A stretch of DNA of 64,000 nucleotides from Acidaminococcus sp050873445 (GCF_050873445.1 NZ_JBNMIU010000007.1:1-64000); one strand, 5' to 3'. Shown: positions 53,502 to 62,408, counted from the stretch's first letter. Translations and numbers: made by a program. The notes: generated by a model from the sequence alone, not told the origin.

Positions 53502-53547
53502 GGGCGCACCGGGCGACATCGCTACGCGAGTCCTGGTACGCCCCTAC
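53502..53547 (+). repeat. Dispersed palindromic repeat, family 1, copy B
   Basis: GGGCGCACCGGGCGACATC...GGTACGCCCCTAC. The ends pair with each other. It is head to head with copy C, 32 bases away. Confidence 0.6.
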
Positions 53548-53579
53548 GGTGTATGTCAATCATTCTGCCATGCTTTTTT

Positions 53580-53627
53580 GTAGGGAGTACCAAGACCGGC
53601 ACAGCCGTATTGCCCGGTACCCCCCCT
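53580..53627 (-). repeat. Dispersed palindromic repeat, family 1, copy C
   Basis: Inverted relative to copy B; reads GGTACCGGGCAATACGGC on the minus strand and includes GCCGGTCTTGG. It lies between pepT and the symporter gene, so the pair may fold together or stop transcription from pepT. Confidence 0.6.
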
Positions 53628-53652
53628 TCCCTGGCCTTCCAGTGGGAATCAT

Positions 53653-54888
53653 TTACTCTTCTTCCGCAATGGCAATCACAGTTTTGCAGGCTTTTTCCAG
53701 TGATTGCAGGGGCAGGTACTCGAACCGGCCGTGGAAGTTGGCTCCACCTGTGAACAGATTCGGGCAGGGCAGCCCTTTATAAGAGAGTACGGCTCCGTCT
53801 GTACCGCCTCGGATGGGACTGATGACGGGTGTCACACCTATTTTTTTCATGGCCTTTTGGGCCCGTTCCACTACATCCATATGGCCGTTCTCGATGACAC
53901 TGAGCATATTGTAATACACATCATGGCTGTTTACTGCTACACTGCCAGCGCCATATTTGGCATTAAAGAAATCCGCCATCTTTTCCAGGAGTACTTTCCT
54001 GGCTTCGAATTTCTGTTTGTCGTGATCCCGGATCAGCATGTCCATGCGGCAGATTTCTACCGTGCCGCTGATGCCGTACACATGGAAGAAACCTTCACGG
54101 GCTTCCGTGTACTCCGGTTTCTCACCGGCCGGCAGCAGCTGCTGCCATTCTCCTGCCAGGGTCAGGGCATTTTTCATCTTGCCTCTGGCAGAACCAGTAT
54201 GGACACTGCGACCGTGGAAGGTGATCACTGCATTGGCCGCATTGAAGTTTTCGTATTCCAGACCGCCCAGTTCACCGCCGTCCACTGTATAGGCAAAATC
54301 AGCACCGAATTTTTTTACGTCGAAATACTGAGTCCCCCGCCCTACTTCTTCATCGGGGGTAAAGCCGATGCGCAGGGTACCGTGCTTTATTTCGGGATGA
54401 GCCAGGAAATATTCCATGGCTGTCACAATGGCAGTGATACCGGCTTTGTCATCTGCCCCCAGGAGTGTGGTACCATCGGTGAACAGAATGTCCTGTCTCT
54501 TATAGCGGAGCACTTCCGGAAAATCTTTCGTAGAAAAGATGATGTCCTTCTCTTTGTTCAAGACGATGTCTTTTCCATCATAATCTTTCACCAGTACAGG
54601 TTTCACAGGGCCGCCAGGAGCGTCTGGAGCTGTATCCATATGGGAAATGAACCCGATCACCGGACCTTTTTCACTGCAATTGGCCGGCAGGGTAGCCATC
54701 ACATATCCGTGGTCATCCAGAGACACGTCGCTGAGCCCCAGTGCTTTCAGTTCTTCCGCCAGGTGCTTCGCCAGCACCAGCTGATTGGGCGTACTGGGAG
54801 AAACCTGGATATTGGCTTCGCTGGACTGGGTGTTGAAAGAAATATAATCTTCAAACCGCTGGAGTAGTTTTTCCTGTAAGTTTTCCAT
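53653..54888 (-). CDS. pepT: Peptidase T
   Basis: A zinc-dependent tripeptidase of family M20 that releases the N-terminal residue. The 411-residue protein has ISHMDTAPDAPGG (metal His and Asp), GADDKAGI and PDEEVGRGTQYFD, plus GGTDGAVLSYKGLPCPNLFTGG near the end. The length matches. It is transcribed alone on the minus strand, downstream of feoAB by about 90 bases, and the repeat pair B/C follows its stop. Confidence 0.94.
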   Translation of the reverse strand: MENLQEKLLQRFEDYISFNTQSSEANIQVSPSTPNQLVLAKHLAEELKALGLSDVSLDDHGYVMATLPANCSEKGPVIGFISHMDTAPDAPGGPVKPVLVKDYDGKDIVLNKEKDIIFSTKDFPEVLRYKRQDILFTDGTTLLGADDKAGITAIVTAMEYFLAHPEIKHGTLRIGFTPDEEVGRGTQYFDVKKFGADFAYTVDGGELGGLEYENFNAANAVITFHGRSVHTGSARGKMKNALTLAGEWQQLLPAGEKPEYTEAREGFFHVYGISGTVEICRMDMLIRDHDKQKFEARKVLLEKMADFFNAKYGAGSVAVNSHDVYYNMLSVIENGHMDVVERAQKAMKKIGVTPVISPIRGGTDGAVLSYKGLPCPNLFTGGANFHGRFEYLPLQSLEKACKTVIAIAEEE

Positions 54889-54979
54889 GGGTATGCATTC
54901 CTTTCCGGTTTATGGTTGTAGTATCTATTGCTAGTATAAGATGGGAAAAACAGAATGTCAAAAAAAGAACATGAATTGG

Positions 54980-56908
54980 CTATGCTGCCAGCTTCAGGAG
55001 AACATGGACCAGCATGCACAGCAGGATGCCGCAGATGGTGGGGACCAGGAAGGCCATGGCGGTCCAGCGCAGGCTCTGGCTTTCTTTGTGCATGGTGAGC
55101 AGCGTGGTGGCGCAGGGCCAGTGAAGCAAGGTGAACAGAATCATGCAGACGGCAGTGTTCCAGGTCCAGCCGTGAGCCACCAGAAGGTTATGCAGGGCGG
55201 GGCCGCTGATTTCCAGCAGGCTTCCCTGCTGCAGGTAGGTCATGATGATCAGCGGCATGACGATTTCGTTGGCGGGAAGACCCAGAATGAACCCGGCCAG
55301 GATGGTTCCATCGAGTCCCATCAGATGTCCCAGCGGGTCCAGAAAACCGGTCAGGTGCTGCAGCAGGGTCCCCTGCCCTACGGTCACATTGGCCATAATC
55401 CAGATAATCAGGCCGGCGGGAACAACGGCGGTGACGGCCCGTCCCAGCACCTTGATGGTCCGGTCCAGGATGCTGCGGATCAACACCTTGAAAATCTGGG
55501 GACGCCGGTAAGGCGGCAATTCCAGTGTGAAGGAAGACGGAACCCCTTTCAGTACTGTATGGGACAGGAGTTTGGATACTGCCAGGGTAAGGACTACACC
55601 CAATAAAATCACCAGTACCAGGATGCCGGCACCTTTCAGGGTAGTCAGAGGGCCCTCTTCACTAGTGCCCAGCAAGAACAGGGTGATGATGGTGATCAAA
55701 GTGGGAAACCGGCCGTTACAGGGTACGAAGTTGTTGGTGATCATGGCGATGAGCCGTTCCCGTGGGGAATCGATGATCCGGCAGCCGGTGATCCCGGCTG
55801 CATTGCATCCGAACCCCATACACATGGTCAGGGCCTGTTTGCCGCAGGCTCCGCAGTTTTTGAAGCACCGGTCCAGATTGAAGGCCACCCGGGGCAGGTA
55901 ACCGAAATCTTCCAACAAGGTGAATAGAGGGAAGAAGATGGCCATGGGCGGTAACATGACGCTGATAACCCAGGCCGTCACCCGATACACCCCATCCAGC
56001 AGCAGACTGATGAAAGCAGGATTGACGTTACAGGCCGTCAGAGTGGCCTTCCATCCATCTAATGGAGAGAACAGCAGATCGGCCAGCAGATCGGAGGGAA
56101 TGTTGGCGCCCCAGATGGTGATCCAGAAAATTCCCAGCAGCATGAGCAGCATAATGGGAAATCCAGTAAATTTGCTGGTGAACAGGTTGTCCAGTTTCCG
56201 GTCTGCCCGGTCAGTTTCTATCGGGGGCATCTCTACGACTTCTTCGCACAGCTGTCGGGCAAATCGAAAATTGCGGCTTGTCTGGGTTTCGGGTGAGAGC
56301 TTCCGGGTTTGTACCAGGAAATCGGGCAGTGCCGGGTGGGAATTGCAGGAGTCCAGGACCTCCAGGGCCTGGAGCAATTCCGGCAGCCCCTTTCCTTCAC
56401 GGGCTGCAGTACCCACTACAGGCACACCCAGACGCTTGCTCAGCAGGTCCAGGCGGAACTTCATCCCCCGCTTTTCAGCCTCGTCCAGCAGATTGACACA
56501 GAGGATGACCTTCTGCCCCATTTCCAGGATCTGCAGGGCCAGGTTCAGGTTTCGTTCCAAACAGCTTCCATCGCACACCACGATGACCCCATCGGGATGG
56601 CCGTAACAGAGGAAGTTGTGGGCAGCCACTTCTTCTTCCGAACGGGTCCGCAGGGAATAGCAGCCGGGCAGGTCCACCAGGATATAGCCCCGGCCCTTGT
56701 GCTCGAAATAGCCTTGGGCGTTCATGACGGTTTTGCCGGGCCAGTTTCCTGTATGCTGATGCAGTCCGGTAAGGGCGTTGAACACTGTGGACTTGCCCAC
56801 ATTGGGATTGCCGGCCAGGGCGATGATTTTGTCGGAAGGATGTTTTTTATGGATTACCAATCCTGAGATAGATAAAGCTAACTCGGGAAGACCCTGCTTG
56901 GGTTCCAT
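54980..56908 (-). CDS. feoB: Ferrous iron transport protein B
   Basis: FeoB moves Fe2+ across the inner membrane. The 642-residue protein has a GTPase domain (GNPNVGKS at residues 33-40, DLPGCYSL, NLLDEAEK) and a C-terminal membrane domain with two Gate-like repeats, CGACGKQALTMCMGFGCNAAGI and a GIIL stretch near the end. Family members are usually about 650-770 residues, so this is a short but complete form. ATG 56908 (7 bases after AGAAGG) is preferred over GTG 56914, which overlaps the feoA stop. Confidence 0.92.
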   Translation of the reverse strand: MEPKQGLPELALSISGLVIHKKHPSDKIIALAGNPNVGKSTVFNALTGLHQHTGNWPGKTVMNAQGYFEHKGRGYILVDLPGCYSLRTRSEEEVAAHNFLCYGHPDGVIVVCDGSCLERNLNLALQILEMGQKVILCVNLLDEAEKRGMKFRLDLLSKRLGVPVVGTAAREGKGLPELLQALEVLDSCNSHPALPDFLVQTRKLSPETQTSRNFRFARQLCEEVVEMPPIETDRADRKLDNLFTSKFTGFPIMLLMLLGIFWITIWGANIPSDLLADLLFSPLDGWKATLTACNVNPAFISLLLDGVYRVTAWVISVMLPPMAIFFPLFTLLEDFGYLPRVAFNLDRCFKNCGACGKQALTMCMGFGCNAAGITGCRIIDSPRERLIAMITNNFVPCNGRFPTLITIITLFLLGTSEEGPLTTLKGAGILVLVILLGVVLTLAVSKLLSHTVLKGVPSSFTLELPPYRRPQIFKVLIRSILDRTIKVLGRAVTAVVPAGLIIWIMANVTVGQGTLLQHLTGFLDPLGHLMGLDGTILAGFILGLPANEIVMPLIIMTYLQQGSLLEISGPALHNLLVAHGWTWNTAVCMILFTLLHWPCATTLLTMHKESQSLRWTAMAFLVPTICGILLCMLVHVLLKLAA

Positions 56909-56910
56909 GG

Positions 56911-57153
56911 TCACGCCTTCTCTGCTACGGTAATCCGGCAGGCATCTTCCTGCCGCAGGGCGATGATGGTTCCGCAGATCCGGTAGGCACAGGGATCTCC
57001 CAGGGGACTTTTTTCCACACAGTCCACCGGGGCCCCATCCACAAAGCCTAAATCCTCCAGCCGCTGACGGATACTGCCTTCCTCGGCAAGTCCGGTGATA
57101 ATGCCCCGGCTGCCAGGCATCATCTGCGCCAATACTTTTTGATTTTCTTTCAT
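56911..57153 (-). CDS. feoA: Ferrous iron transport protein A
   Basis: A small (80-residue) SH3-like cytoplasmic partner of FeoB with PGSRGIITGLAEEGSIRQRL and LGDPCAYRICGTIIALRQED. The start at 57153 follows AAGGAGG by 7 bases on the minus strand. It precedes feoB directly. A dyad lies 28 bases upstream of the start, in the promoter. Confidence 0.9.
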   Translation of the reverse strand: MKENQKVLAQMMPGSRGIITGLAEEGSIRQRLEDLGFVDGAPVDCVEKSPLGDPCAYRICGTIIALRQEDACRITVAEKA

Positions 57154-57181
57154 ATGTCAGCCTCCTTATATATTACAATTA

Positions 57182-57197
57182 GTTAGTTATTTCTAAC
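57182..57197 (-). promoter_or_regulatory. Candidate metalloregulator site upstream of feoAB
   Basis: GTTAG-6 bases-CTAAC is a dyad in the feoA promoter region. It resembles DtxR/MntR-type sites (TTAGGTTAG half) more than a Fur box. Which repressor binds it is not known. Confidence 0.5.
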
Positions 57198-57327
57198 CGT
57201 ATGGTAGCATGTTCCATGAAGTTTTGCAAGTAGTCATAAGTTCTGTAATTTTGTTACAGTTTCCATAGGGGAAAGTCCTGCTAGTCAAAGCACTTTGAAA
57301 GCAAGAGGGACAAATAGCGTCCATGGG

Positions 57328-57356
57328 TTGTAAAAAATGTCCTGCGCTGTCATAAT
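57328..57356 (+). promoter_or_regulatory. Promoter of gap
   Basis: TTGTAA (57328-57333) and CATAAT (57351-57356) at 17 bp, 66 bases before the gap ATG. Confidence 0.6.
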
Positions 57357-57421
57357 ATAGATAAGGGAATTCCTAAAGACAACCCATACACTGATTATAT
57401 AGAAAGAGCGGTGAATCGATT

Positions 57422-58450
57422 ATGATTAAAATCGGAATCAACGGATTTGGACGTATCGGGCGTTTCGTACTGCGGGTGGCAGAACAGCGGGATGACATCC
57501 AGGTAGTTGCCATCAATGATCTTCTGCCGCTGGACTATATGGCTTATTTGCTGAAATATGATTCGGTGCACGGCCGCTTCCCCGGCAGTGTCGAAATCGA
57601 TGAAAAAGACGGGGATCTGGTAGTAAACGGCCGCAAGATCCGTATTACGGCGGAAAAAGATCCGGCTGGCCTGGCCTGGGACAAAGTGGGTGCAGACTAT
57701 ATAGTAGAATGTACAGGCCGCTTCCTGACCAACGAACTGGCTTCCAAGCACCTGGAAGCAGGGGCCAAATATGTGGTGTTGTCCGCTCCCTCCAAAAAGG
57801 GCGCTGACGGCAAGCAGCCGGATATGTACGTCATGGGCGTGAATTCCGACACCTACCATGGCGAAAAAATCGTTTCCAACGCTTCCTGCACCACCAACTG
57901 CCTGGCACCGGTAGCCAAGGTATTGAATGATGCCTTCGGCATTGAATCCGGACTGATGACTACAGTACATTCTATTACCGCTACCCAGCATACAGTGGAT
58001 GGCCCGTCCGTGAAGGATTGGCGCCGCGGCCGTGCTTCCGCCTGCAACATCATCCCCTCTTCCACCGGGGCTGCCAGGGCTGTGGGCAAAGTCATTCCGG
58101 AATTGACCGGCAAACTGACCGGTATGAGCATGCGGGTGCCGACACTGGATGTATCAGTGGTCGACCTGACCGTGAACCTGAAGAAGCCGGCTGCCTACGA
58201 TGAAATTTGCGCCGCCATGAAAAAGGCCTCCGAAACCAATCTGAAAGGAATCCTGGCTTACACCGATGAAGATGTGGTATCTTCCGACTTCTTGGGCTGC
58301 CCCTATACTTCCATCTTCGATGCCAAGGCAGGTATTGCCCTGACGGATCACTTTGTGAAGGTGATCGCCTGGTACGACAACGAATTCGGATATTCCAGCA
58401 AGGTGCTGGATCTGATTGCCTCCATGGATAACTACAATCAGACACATTGA
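57422..58450 (+). CDS. gap: Glyceraldehyde-3-phosphate dehydrogenase, type I
   Basis: A glycolytic enzyme oxidising glyceraldehyde-3-phosphate with NAD(P)+. The 342-residue protein begins IKIGINGFGRIGRFVLR, has catalytic Cys156 in SNASCTTNCLAP and the C-terminal WYDNEFGYSSKVLDL. Length and motifs are standard. It has its own promoter and terminator. The ribosome site (AGAGCGGTGA) is modest. Confidence 0.95.
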   Translation: MIKIGINGFGRIGRFVLRVAEQRDDIQVVAINDLLPLDYMAYLLKYDSVHGRFPGSVEIDEKDGDLVVNGRKIRITAEKDPAGLAWDKVGADYIVECTGRFLTNELASKHLEAGAKYVVLSAPSKKGADGKQPDMYVMGVNSDTYHGEKIVSNASCTTNCLAPVAKVLNDAFGIESGLMTTVHSITATQHTVDGPSVKDWRRGRASACNIIPSSTGAARAVGKVIPELTGKLTGMSMRVPTLDVSVVDLTVNLKKPAAYDEICAAMKKASETNLKGILAYTDEDVVSSDFLGCPYTSIFDAKAGIALTDHFVKVIAWYDNEFGYSSKVLDLIASMDNYNQTH

Positions 58451-58458
58451 TTGTACCG

Positions 58459-58491
58459 AAAACAGGAATCTCTGCAGCGGTTCCTGTTTTT
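58459..58491 (+). terminator. Terminator of gap
   Basis: AAAACAGGAA and TTCCTGTTTT pair with a 12-base loop; the T run of the 3' arm follows. Confidence 0.75.
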
Positions 58492-58514
58492 CGCTGACAT
58501 GCTCAAGTCACTGA

Positions 58515-58538
58515 CCGATGGTAAAGATTTGCCATCGG
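58515..58538 (+). other. Second hairpin after gap
   Basis: CCGATGG (58515-58521) pairs with CCATCGG (58532-58538), followed by CTGCTTTT. It closely resembles the terminator hairpin of dapA. Confidence 0.55.
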
Positions 58539-58593
58539 CTGCTTTTATTGGTAAAATAGTTCTATTATATTGAAGAAAAGGAAGTACCCATAC

Positions 58594-59772
58594 ATGACTG
58601 CTTTGACTGATGCCTGGGAGAATCGGGCTGAAATTTCGCTGGCGGAGCTGGCAAAGCTGCCGGCCGACCAGGTCTATCTGATGGATATTCGGGACGAGGC
58701 CGCTTTTGGCCGGGGATCCCTGCCCGGTGCTGTGAATCTGAACCCGCTGGATCTGCAGCAGGGTGCTGTGGATCTGCCAGAAGACAAACTGCTGGTGTGC
58801 ATCTGTATGTGGGGCAAGGTCAGCCTGGGGCTGGCGGCCAATCTGCGGGATCAGGGCTATACGGCTGTTTCCCTTACGGGCGGTTACTCTCTGTGGCTGC
58901 AGCGGAAACTGGAAAAAGATGCGGCGTTGGCGGCAGAGGATGCCAACCGGCTGAAACGGATCGAGACTTCTCTGCGCCGGAAATACAAGCGGCGGATCCT
59001 GAGCAAATTCGTCCAGGCCATCTGCGACTACGACATGCTCCAGCCCGGGGATAAAATTGCTGTGTGTATTTCCGGTGGCAAGGACTCCATGCTCATGGCC
59101 AAATGCTTCCAGGAGCTGAAACGCCATAACAAGTTCCCTTTTGAACTGGTGTTCCTGTGCATGGACCCGGGGTATAACGAAATGAACCGGAAGGTCATCG
59201 AGGAAAACGCCAAGCTGCTGCAGGTTCCCCTTACTTTCTTTTCCACGGATATCTTCGAAAATGTGTTCCATGTGGAGGACAATCCCTGTTATTTATGCGC
59301 CAAGATGCGCCGTGGATACCTGTACCGCAAGGCACGGGAGCTGGGCTGCAACAAGATTGCCCTGGGGCATCATTTCGATGATGTGATCGAGACCAACCTG
59401 ATGAGCATGCTGTATTCCGGAGCCATCCGCACCATGCTGCCCCGGCTGAAAAGTACCAGCTGCCCGGAGATGGAACTGCTGCGGCCTCTGTACTACGTGC
59501 GGGAAGCGGACATCAAAAGCTGGCGGGATGAGAACAGCTTGTACTTTATCCAGTGCGCCTGCAAGTTCACGGAAACCTGTTCCACCTGCCATACGGACGG
59601 AACCACTGATTCCAAGCGGCTGGAAGTGAAGAAACTGATTGCCAGACTGGAGGCGGATAATTCCCAGGTACCCGCCAACATTTTCCACGCTCTGGAAAAC
59701 GTGAACCTGGATACAGTGCTGAAATACAAGCAGCACGGGAAGGAACATAGTTTTTTGGAAGAATTTGAATAA
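58594..59772 (+). CDS. Rhodanese-TtcA/TilS-type ATP-PPase fusion
   Basis: The 392-residue protein joins an N-terminal rhodanese-like domain (about 15-110) with Cys71 in the active loop CMWGKVS to an ATP-pyrophosphatase with SGGKDS at 160-165, a CYLCAKMRRG pair of cysteines, GHHFDDVIETN and a C-terminal CSTCH. The second part is most like TtcA, which thiolates tRNA cytidine. A fused sulfur carrier would feed it sulfur from a cysteine desulfurase (inference). ATG 58594 follows AAAAGGAAG; TTG 58570 is an alternative start. Confidence 0.78.
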   Translation: MTALTDAWENRAEISLAELAKLPADQVYLMDIRDEAAFGRGSLPGAVNLNPLDLQQGAVDLPEDKLLVCICMWGKVSLGLAANLRDQGYTAVSLTGGYSLWLQRKLEKDAALAAEDANRLKRIETSLRRKYKRRILSKFVQAICDYDMLQPGDKIAVCISGGKDSMLMAKCFQELKRHNKFPFELVFLCMDPGYNEMNRKVIEENAKLLQVPLTFFSTDIFENVFHVEDNPCYLCAKMRRGYLYRKARELGCNKIALGHHFDDVIETNLMSMLYSGAIRTMLPRLKSTSCPEMELLRPLYYVREADIKSWRDENSLYFIQCACKFTETCSTCHTDGTTDSKRLEVKKLIARLEADNSQVPANIFHALENVNLDTVLKYKQHGKEHSFLEEFE

Positions 59773-59778
59773 AAAACA

Positions 59779-59800
59779 GGAGCTGCCAGATGACAGCTCC
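59779..59800 (+). terminator. Weak terminator after the rhodanese-TtcA gene
   Basis: GGAGCTG (59779-59785) with CAGCTCC (59794-59800) and a broken T run. Convergent with the minus-strand kinase gene 64 bases on. Confidence 0.5.
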
Positions 59801-59863
59801 TTATTTATTGCTTTATTGCCAGCATTGACTGGATTCCTTCAGCTAATAATCAGTGACTGGCCG

Positions 59864-60727
59864 TCAGGCCATGCAGGTCGTACAATTTTTCGTCTGGGGA
59901 ACCAGCAGTTTCCACAGACAGCCTTCCAGCACGACCCCTTCATGGGGATCTGTCCCTGCTTTCAAGGTAGTATCGATGACGAAACTCAGAAAATCGGAAG
60001 CTTCCTGGACGCTGCGGGTCAGATCCCGGCCGTTCAGCAAATAACCTGCCAGGGCACTTGTGAACACATCCCCTGTACCACAGGTGGCAAAGGGCTGTTT
60101 GGTGACCCAATAGGATTCCGGGAACAAGGAATTTTTTTCCATGCTGGCAATGCGGATTTTACCTTCGCCGCAGGGGACACTGGTTACTACCACAGCTCGT
60201 GGCCCCAGCTTCAGTAGTTTTTCACACAGGGTATCCAGATCGTCGTCCGTAGGGGCATCCGTTTTATAGGGTGTACCCGTTAACAGGCAGGCTTCCGTGT
60301 AGTTGGGGGTAATCACGCCGGCTCTGGCTACCAGCTTCTTCATGGCTTCCACCATGGTTTCGTCGAATACCGGGTACAAATTCCCATCGTCCCCCATGGC
60401 CGGGTCTACAATCACCAGCTGATCGTCGGCAGCGAACCGGTCGATGGCGGAAATCACAGCTTCCACCTGGTCCGGGCCGGCCAGGAAGCCGCTGTAGATG
60501 GCATCGAAGGGCAGCTGCAGTTCCTGCCACTGATCCATATAGCCGGGCATCAGATCCGTCAAATCCCGGGAAACAAACTTTCCGTAAGTCAGGTTGTTGC
60601 TGTAAAGAGCCGTCGGGAACGGGCAGACCTGATTCCCCATGGCGGAAAGCACCGGGATGGCAGCTGTCAGAGAACAGCGGCCGAAAGAACAAAGATCATG
60701 GATGGCCAGGACACGTTTTATTTTCAT
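59864..60727 (-). CDS. Pyridoxal/pyridoxamine kinase (second copy)
   Basis: A 287-residue ribokinase-fold enzyme that begins RVLAIHDLCSFGRCSLTAAI and has ALYSNNLTYG, DPAMGDDGNLY, ITPNYTEACLLTGTPY and the anion-hole segment FATCGTGDVFTSALAG. It shares the family order with the copy at 50049 but is clearly diverged. It stands alone on the minus strand. Which vitamer each phosphorylates is unknown. Confidence 0.87.
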   Translation of the reverse strand: MKIKRVLAIHDLCSFGRCSLTAAIPVLSAMGNQVCPFPTALYSNNLTYGKFVSRDLTDLMPGYMDQWQELQLPFDAIYSGFLAGPDQVEAVISAIDRFAADDQLVIVDPAMGDDGNLYPVFDETMVEAMKKLVARAGVITPNYTEACLLTGTPYKTDAPTDDDLDTLCEKLLKLGPRAVVVTSVPCGEGKIRIASMEKNSLFPESYWVTKQPFATCGTGDVFTSALAGYLLNGRDLTRSVQEASDFLSFVIDTTLKAGTDPHEGVVLEGCLWKLLVPQTKNCTTCMA

Positions 60728-60847
60728 GGGTATAATTCCTCCTTAAAGGCATTTTCCTTTATTATATCATGGGATTTACCTTACCAGAATTCTATTTTGA
60801 TTATAGCCAGCAAAGCTGGTATCTTTTGGTCAGAGGCCAGAGCCAAT

Positions 60848-61498
60848 TTATTGATTTTTCCTATTAAAGTAGTCGATCATCTGGGGAGACAGATTGATGT
60901 GCAGAGTACCCATGGCGTAGCAGGCCAGTTTATAGGGCGGATAGAGCAAGGCGATAGCGCCGCCACCCAGCATGTAGTAGTTGCTGGAAATCTCGATGGT
61001 GGAAGTGTATCGGCCCGTGGCAAAGGTTTTCTGCAGGGGTATCCTTTCCCCCCTGCTGTTGATGATGGGTTGGTTCAGTACGGTCATCTTATCTTCCGGG
61101 CGGAGCTTTACAAAATACGAAAGTGGCAGCTTTTCCCCGGTGATCTTGCTGTAGTTTACGCCGTAGGTATTGGTGTACCCGTGGGCGGCCCCCTGGTTAA
61201 AGCGATAATCCTGCAGGGTCAGGGAAATCACCTGGTCATCTTCGTAGCGAAGCTTGTAGGAAAAATCCCCTTTGCGAAACTTCCCTGTCTTATACTGGGT
61301 CAGGAAGTTGTCCACGTATTTTTGGATATCTTCATTGATGGCCGTCTGGGCGGCTGCATTCTTCTCTACGGCTACCACCGGGTAGCGCATCTTATAATTG
61401 ATGGCTGAAGAAGTCTTTTCGTGGACGCTGGCCGCAGCCAGTCCGGAAATGGAAAGAATGCCTGCCAAAACCAGTCCAAATAAAGTCTTACATTTCAT
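60848..61498 (-). CDS. Secreted DUF3298/RsiV-like protein
   Basis: The 216-residue protein has a signal peptide (MKCKTLFGLVLAGILSISG, cleavage near AAAS). The mature part shows INYKMRYPVVA, RYEDDQVISLTLQDYRFNQGA, AHGYTNTYGVNYSKITGEKL, typical of DUF3298 proteins such as RsiV and PdaC regions. The C-terminal MLGGGAIALLYPPYKLACYAMG matches the family's gas-like ending. No sigma factor gene is adjacent, so an anti-sigma role is not supported. ATG 61498 follows GGAGGTGACC. Confidence 0.72.
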   Translation of the reverse strand: MKCKTLFGLVLAGILSISGLAAASVHEKTSSAINYKMRYPVVAVEKNAAAQTAINEDIQKYVDNFLTQYKTGKFRKGDFSYKLRYEDDQVISLTLQDYRFNQGAAHGYTNTYGVNYSKITGEKLPLSYFVKLRPEDKMTVLNQPIINSRGERIPLQKTFATGRYTSTIEISSNYYMLGGGAIALLYPPYKLACYAMGTLHINLSPQMIDYFNRKNQ

Positions 61499-61624
61499 AA
61501 AGGTCACCTCCAGAGAGTTTGTTAATTTGATGTATTTTCTTACTTTTCAGTATAGCACAAGTCCGGAGAATATAATATAAAATGATATACTGATCAAAGG
61601 AATCAGCCATTACAGGCCAGGGAT

Positions 61625-61670
61625 GGGCGCACCGGGCGACACGGTTTCACCGGTCTTGGTGCACCCCTAC
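61625..61670 (+). repeat. Dispersed palindromic repeat, family 1, copy D
   Basis: GGGCGCACCGGGCGACACGG...TTGGTGCACCCCTAC, the clearest copy. The ends pair (GGGCGCACC with GGTGCACCC, one mismatch), with an inner CGGT/ACCG hairpin. It lies between the secreted protein and the deacylase genes. Confidence 0.65.
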
Positions 61671-61757
61671 GAAAACATGGATAAACGGTCCTGGACAGGC
61701 GCAGCAGAGCATTTTTCCCTACAGCGGTTGAGCAGAAATGCAGGGAATGCCTCAAGA

Positions 61758-62240
61758 TCAGAAAGCGGCCCAAGAGACCGGGTTCCCCTCTTTTTGGATC
61801 AGTTCTAACAGATCGTCTGCCTGCAGCCAGACTGTGGCCGTGTTGTCGTTGGGGTGGATGCCGATTTTATGCCCGGCAAACTCCTCGTCCATATAGAAAT
61901 GGACCTGATTCCCCTTATCGTTCAGAAGCCCCAGGGGCGTGACGGAACCGGGAGTCAGGCCCAGGATGTCTTGCAGGTCTTCTGCAGAGGCAAAGCACAG
62001 GGGCCGCAGGCCATGTTCTCTACGGAAGGTTTTCAGTTCCACCCGCTTCTCGCCTTTTACGGTGATCAGAAAATAGTTGCGCTTTTTGTCATCCCGGATG
62101 AACAGATTTTTGGCCATCCATTCCGGGTAAGGCAGTTTGGCCGGGTCCAATTCTCCCATATGGAAGACGGCCTTGTGTTCCGTCACCTCATAAGGGATAT
62201 GGTGTGCTGTCAGGTATTGGTAGATTTCTTTTTTATTCAT
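61758..62240 (-). CDS. Prolyl-tRNA deacylase family (ProX/YbaK type)
   Basis: These free-standing editing proteins hydrolyse mischarged tRNA, such as Ala-tRNA(Pro). The 160-residue protein has the N-terminal IPYEVTEHKAVFHM, DDKKRNYFLITV with the conserved Lys, LGLTPGSVTPLGLLND and a VHFYMDEEF segment, as in PrdX/ProX proteins. Length matches. It is alone on the minus strand with repeat D after its stop. Confidence 0.85.
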   Translation of the reverse strand: MNKKEIYQYLTAHHIPYEVTEHKAVFHMGELDPAKLPYPEWMAKNLFIRDDKKRNYFLITVKGEKRVELKTFRREHGLRPLCFASAEDLQDILGLTPGSVTPLGLLNDKGNQVHFYMDEEFAGHKIGIHPNDNTATVWLQADDLLELIQKEGNPVSWAAF

Positions 62241-62242
62241 GA

Positions 62243-62340
62243 TTCATACTCTTGAAAAACGGACAGGAAATTTCTCTGTACAGGTCTTCAGGTTCCGAAT
62301 CTGTTCATCCAGATCCGTTTCCGTCAGCTGTTGCCTGAAC
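62243..62340 (-). pseudogene. Possible coding remnant
   Basis: On the minus strand one frame reads FRQQLTETDLDEQIRN then LKTCTEKFPVRFSRV and a stop at the edge of the deacylase gene. The composition looks like the C terminus of a real protein but no start or upstream part is present. It could be chance. Confidence 0.2.
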
Positions 62341-62376
62341 GTTACGCAAATAGATAAAAAGGAGCTGACAGACCTG

Positions 62377-62408
62377 GGAACGGTCGTCCCTTATGGGCCG
62401 ATCCTACA
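62377..62408 (-). repeat. Dispersed repeat, family 2, copy E
   Basis: On the minus strand it reads TGTAGGATCGGCCCATAAGG then GACGACC, matching copy F at 63547-63576 (CGGCCC-x-x-ATAAGGGACG core). Confidence 0.55.

Noticed and set aside
60848..61498. Anti-sigma factor RsiV
   Set aside because: The protein has a cleavable-looking signal, no N-terminal cytoplasmic anti-sigma part and no sigma factor neighbour.
61621..61670. Possible CRISPR repeat or tRNA fragment
   Set aside because: Copies are scattered singly through the window, with no spacer array and no tRNA fold.
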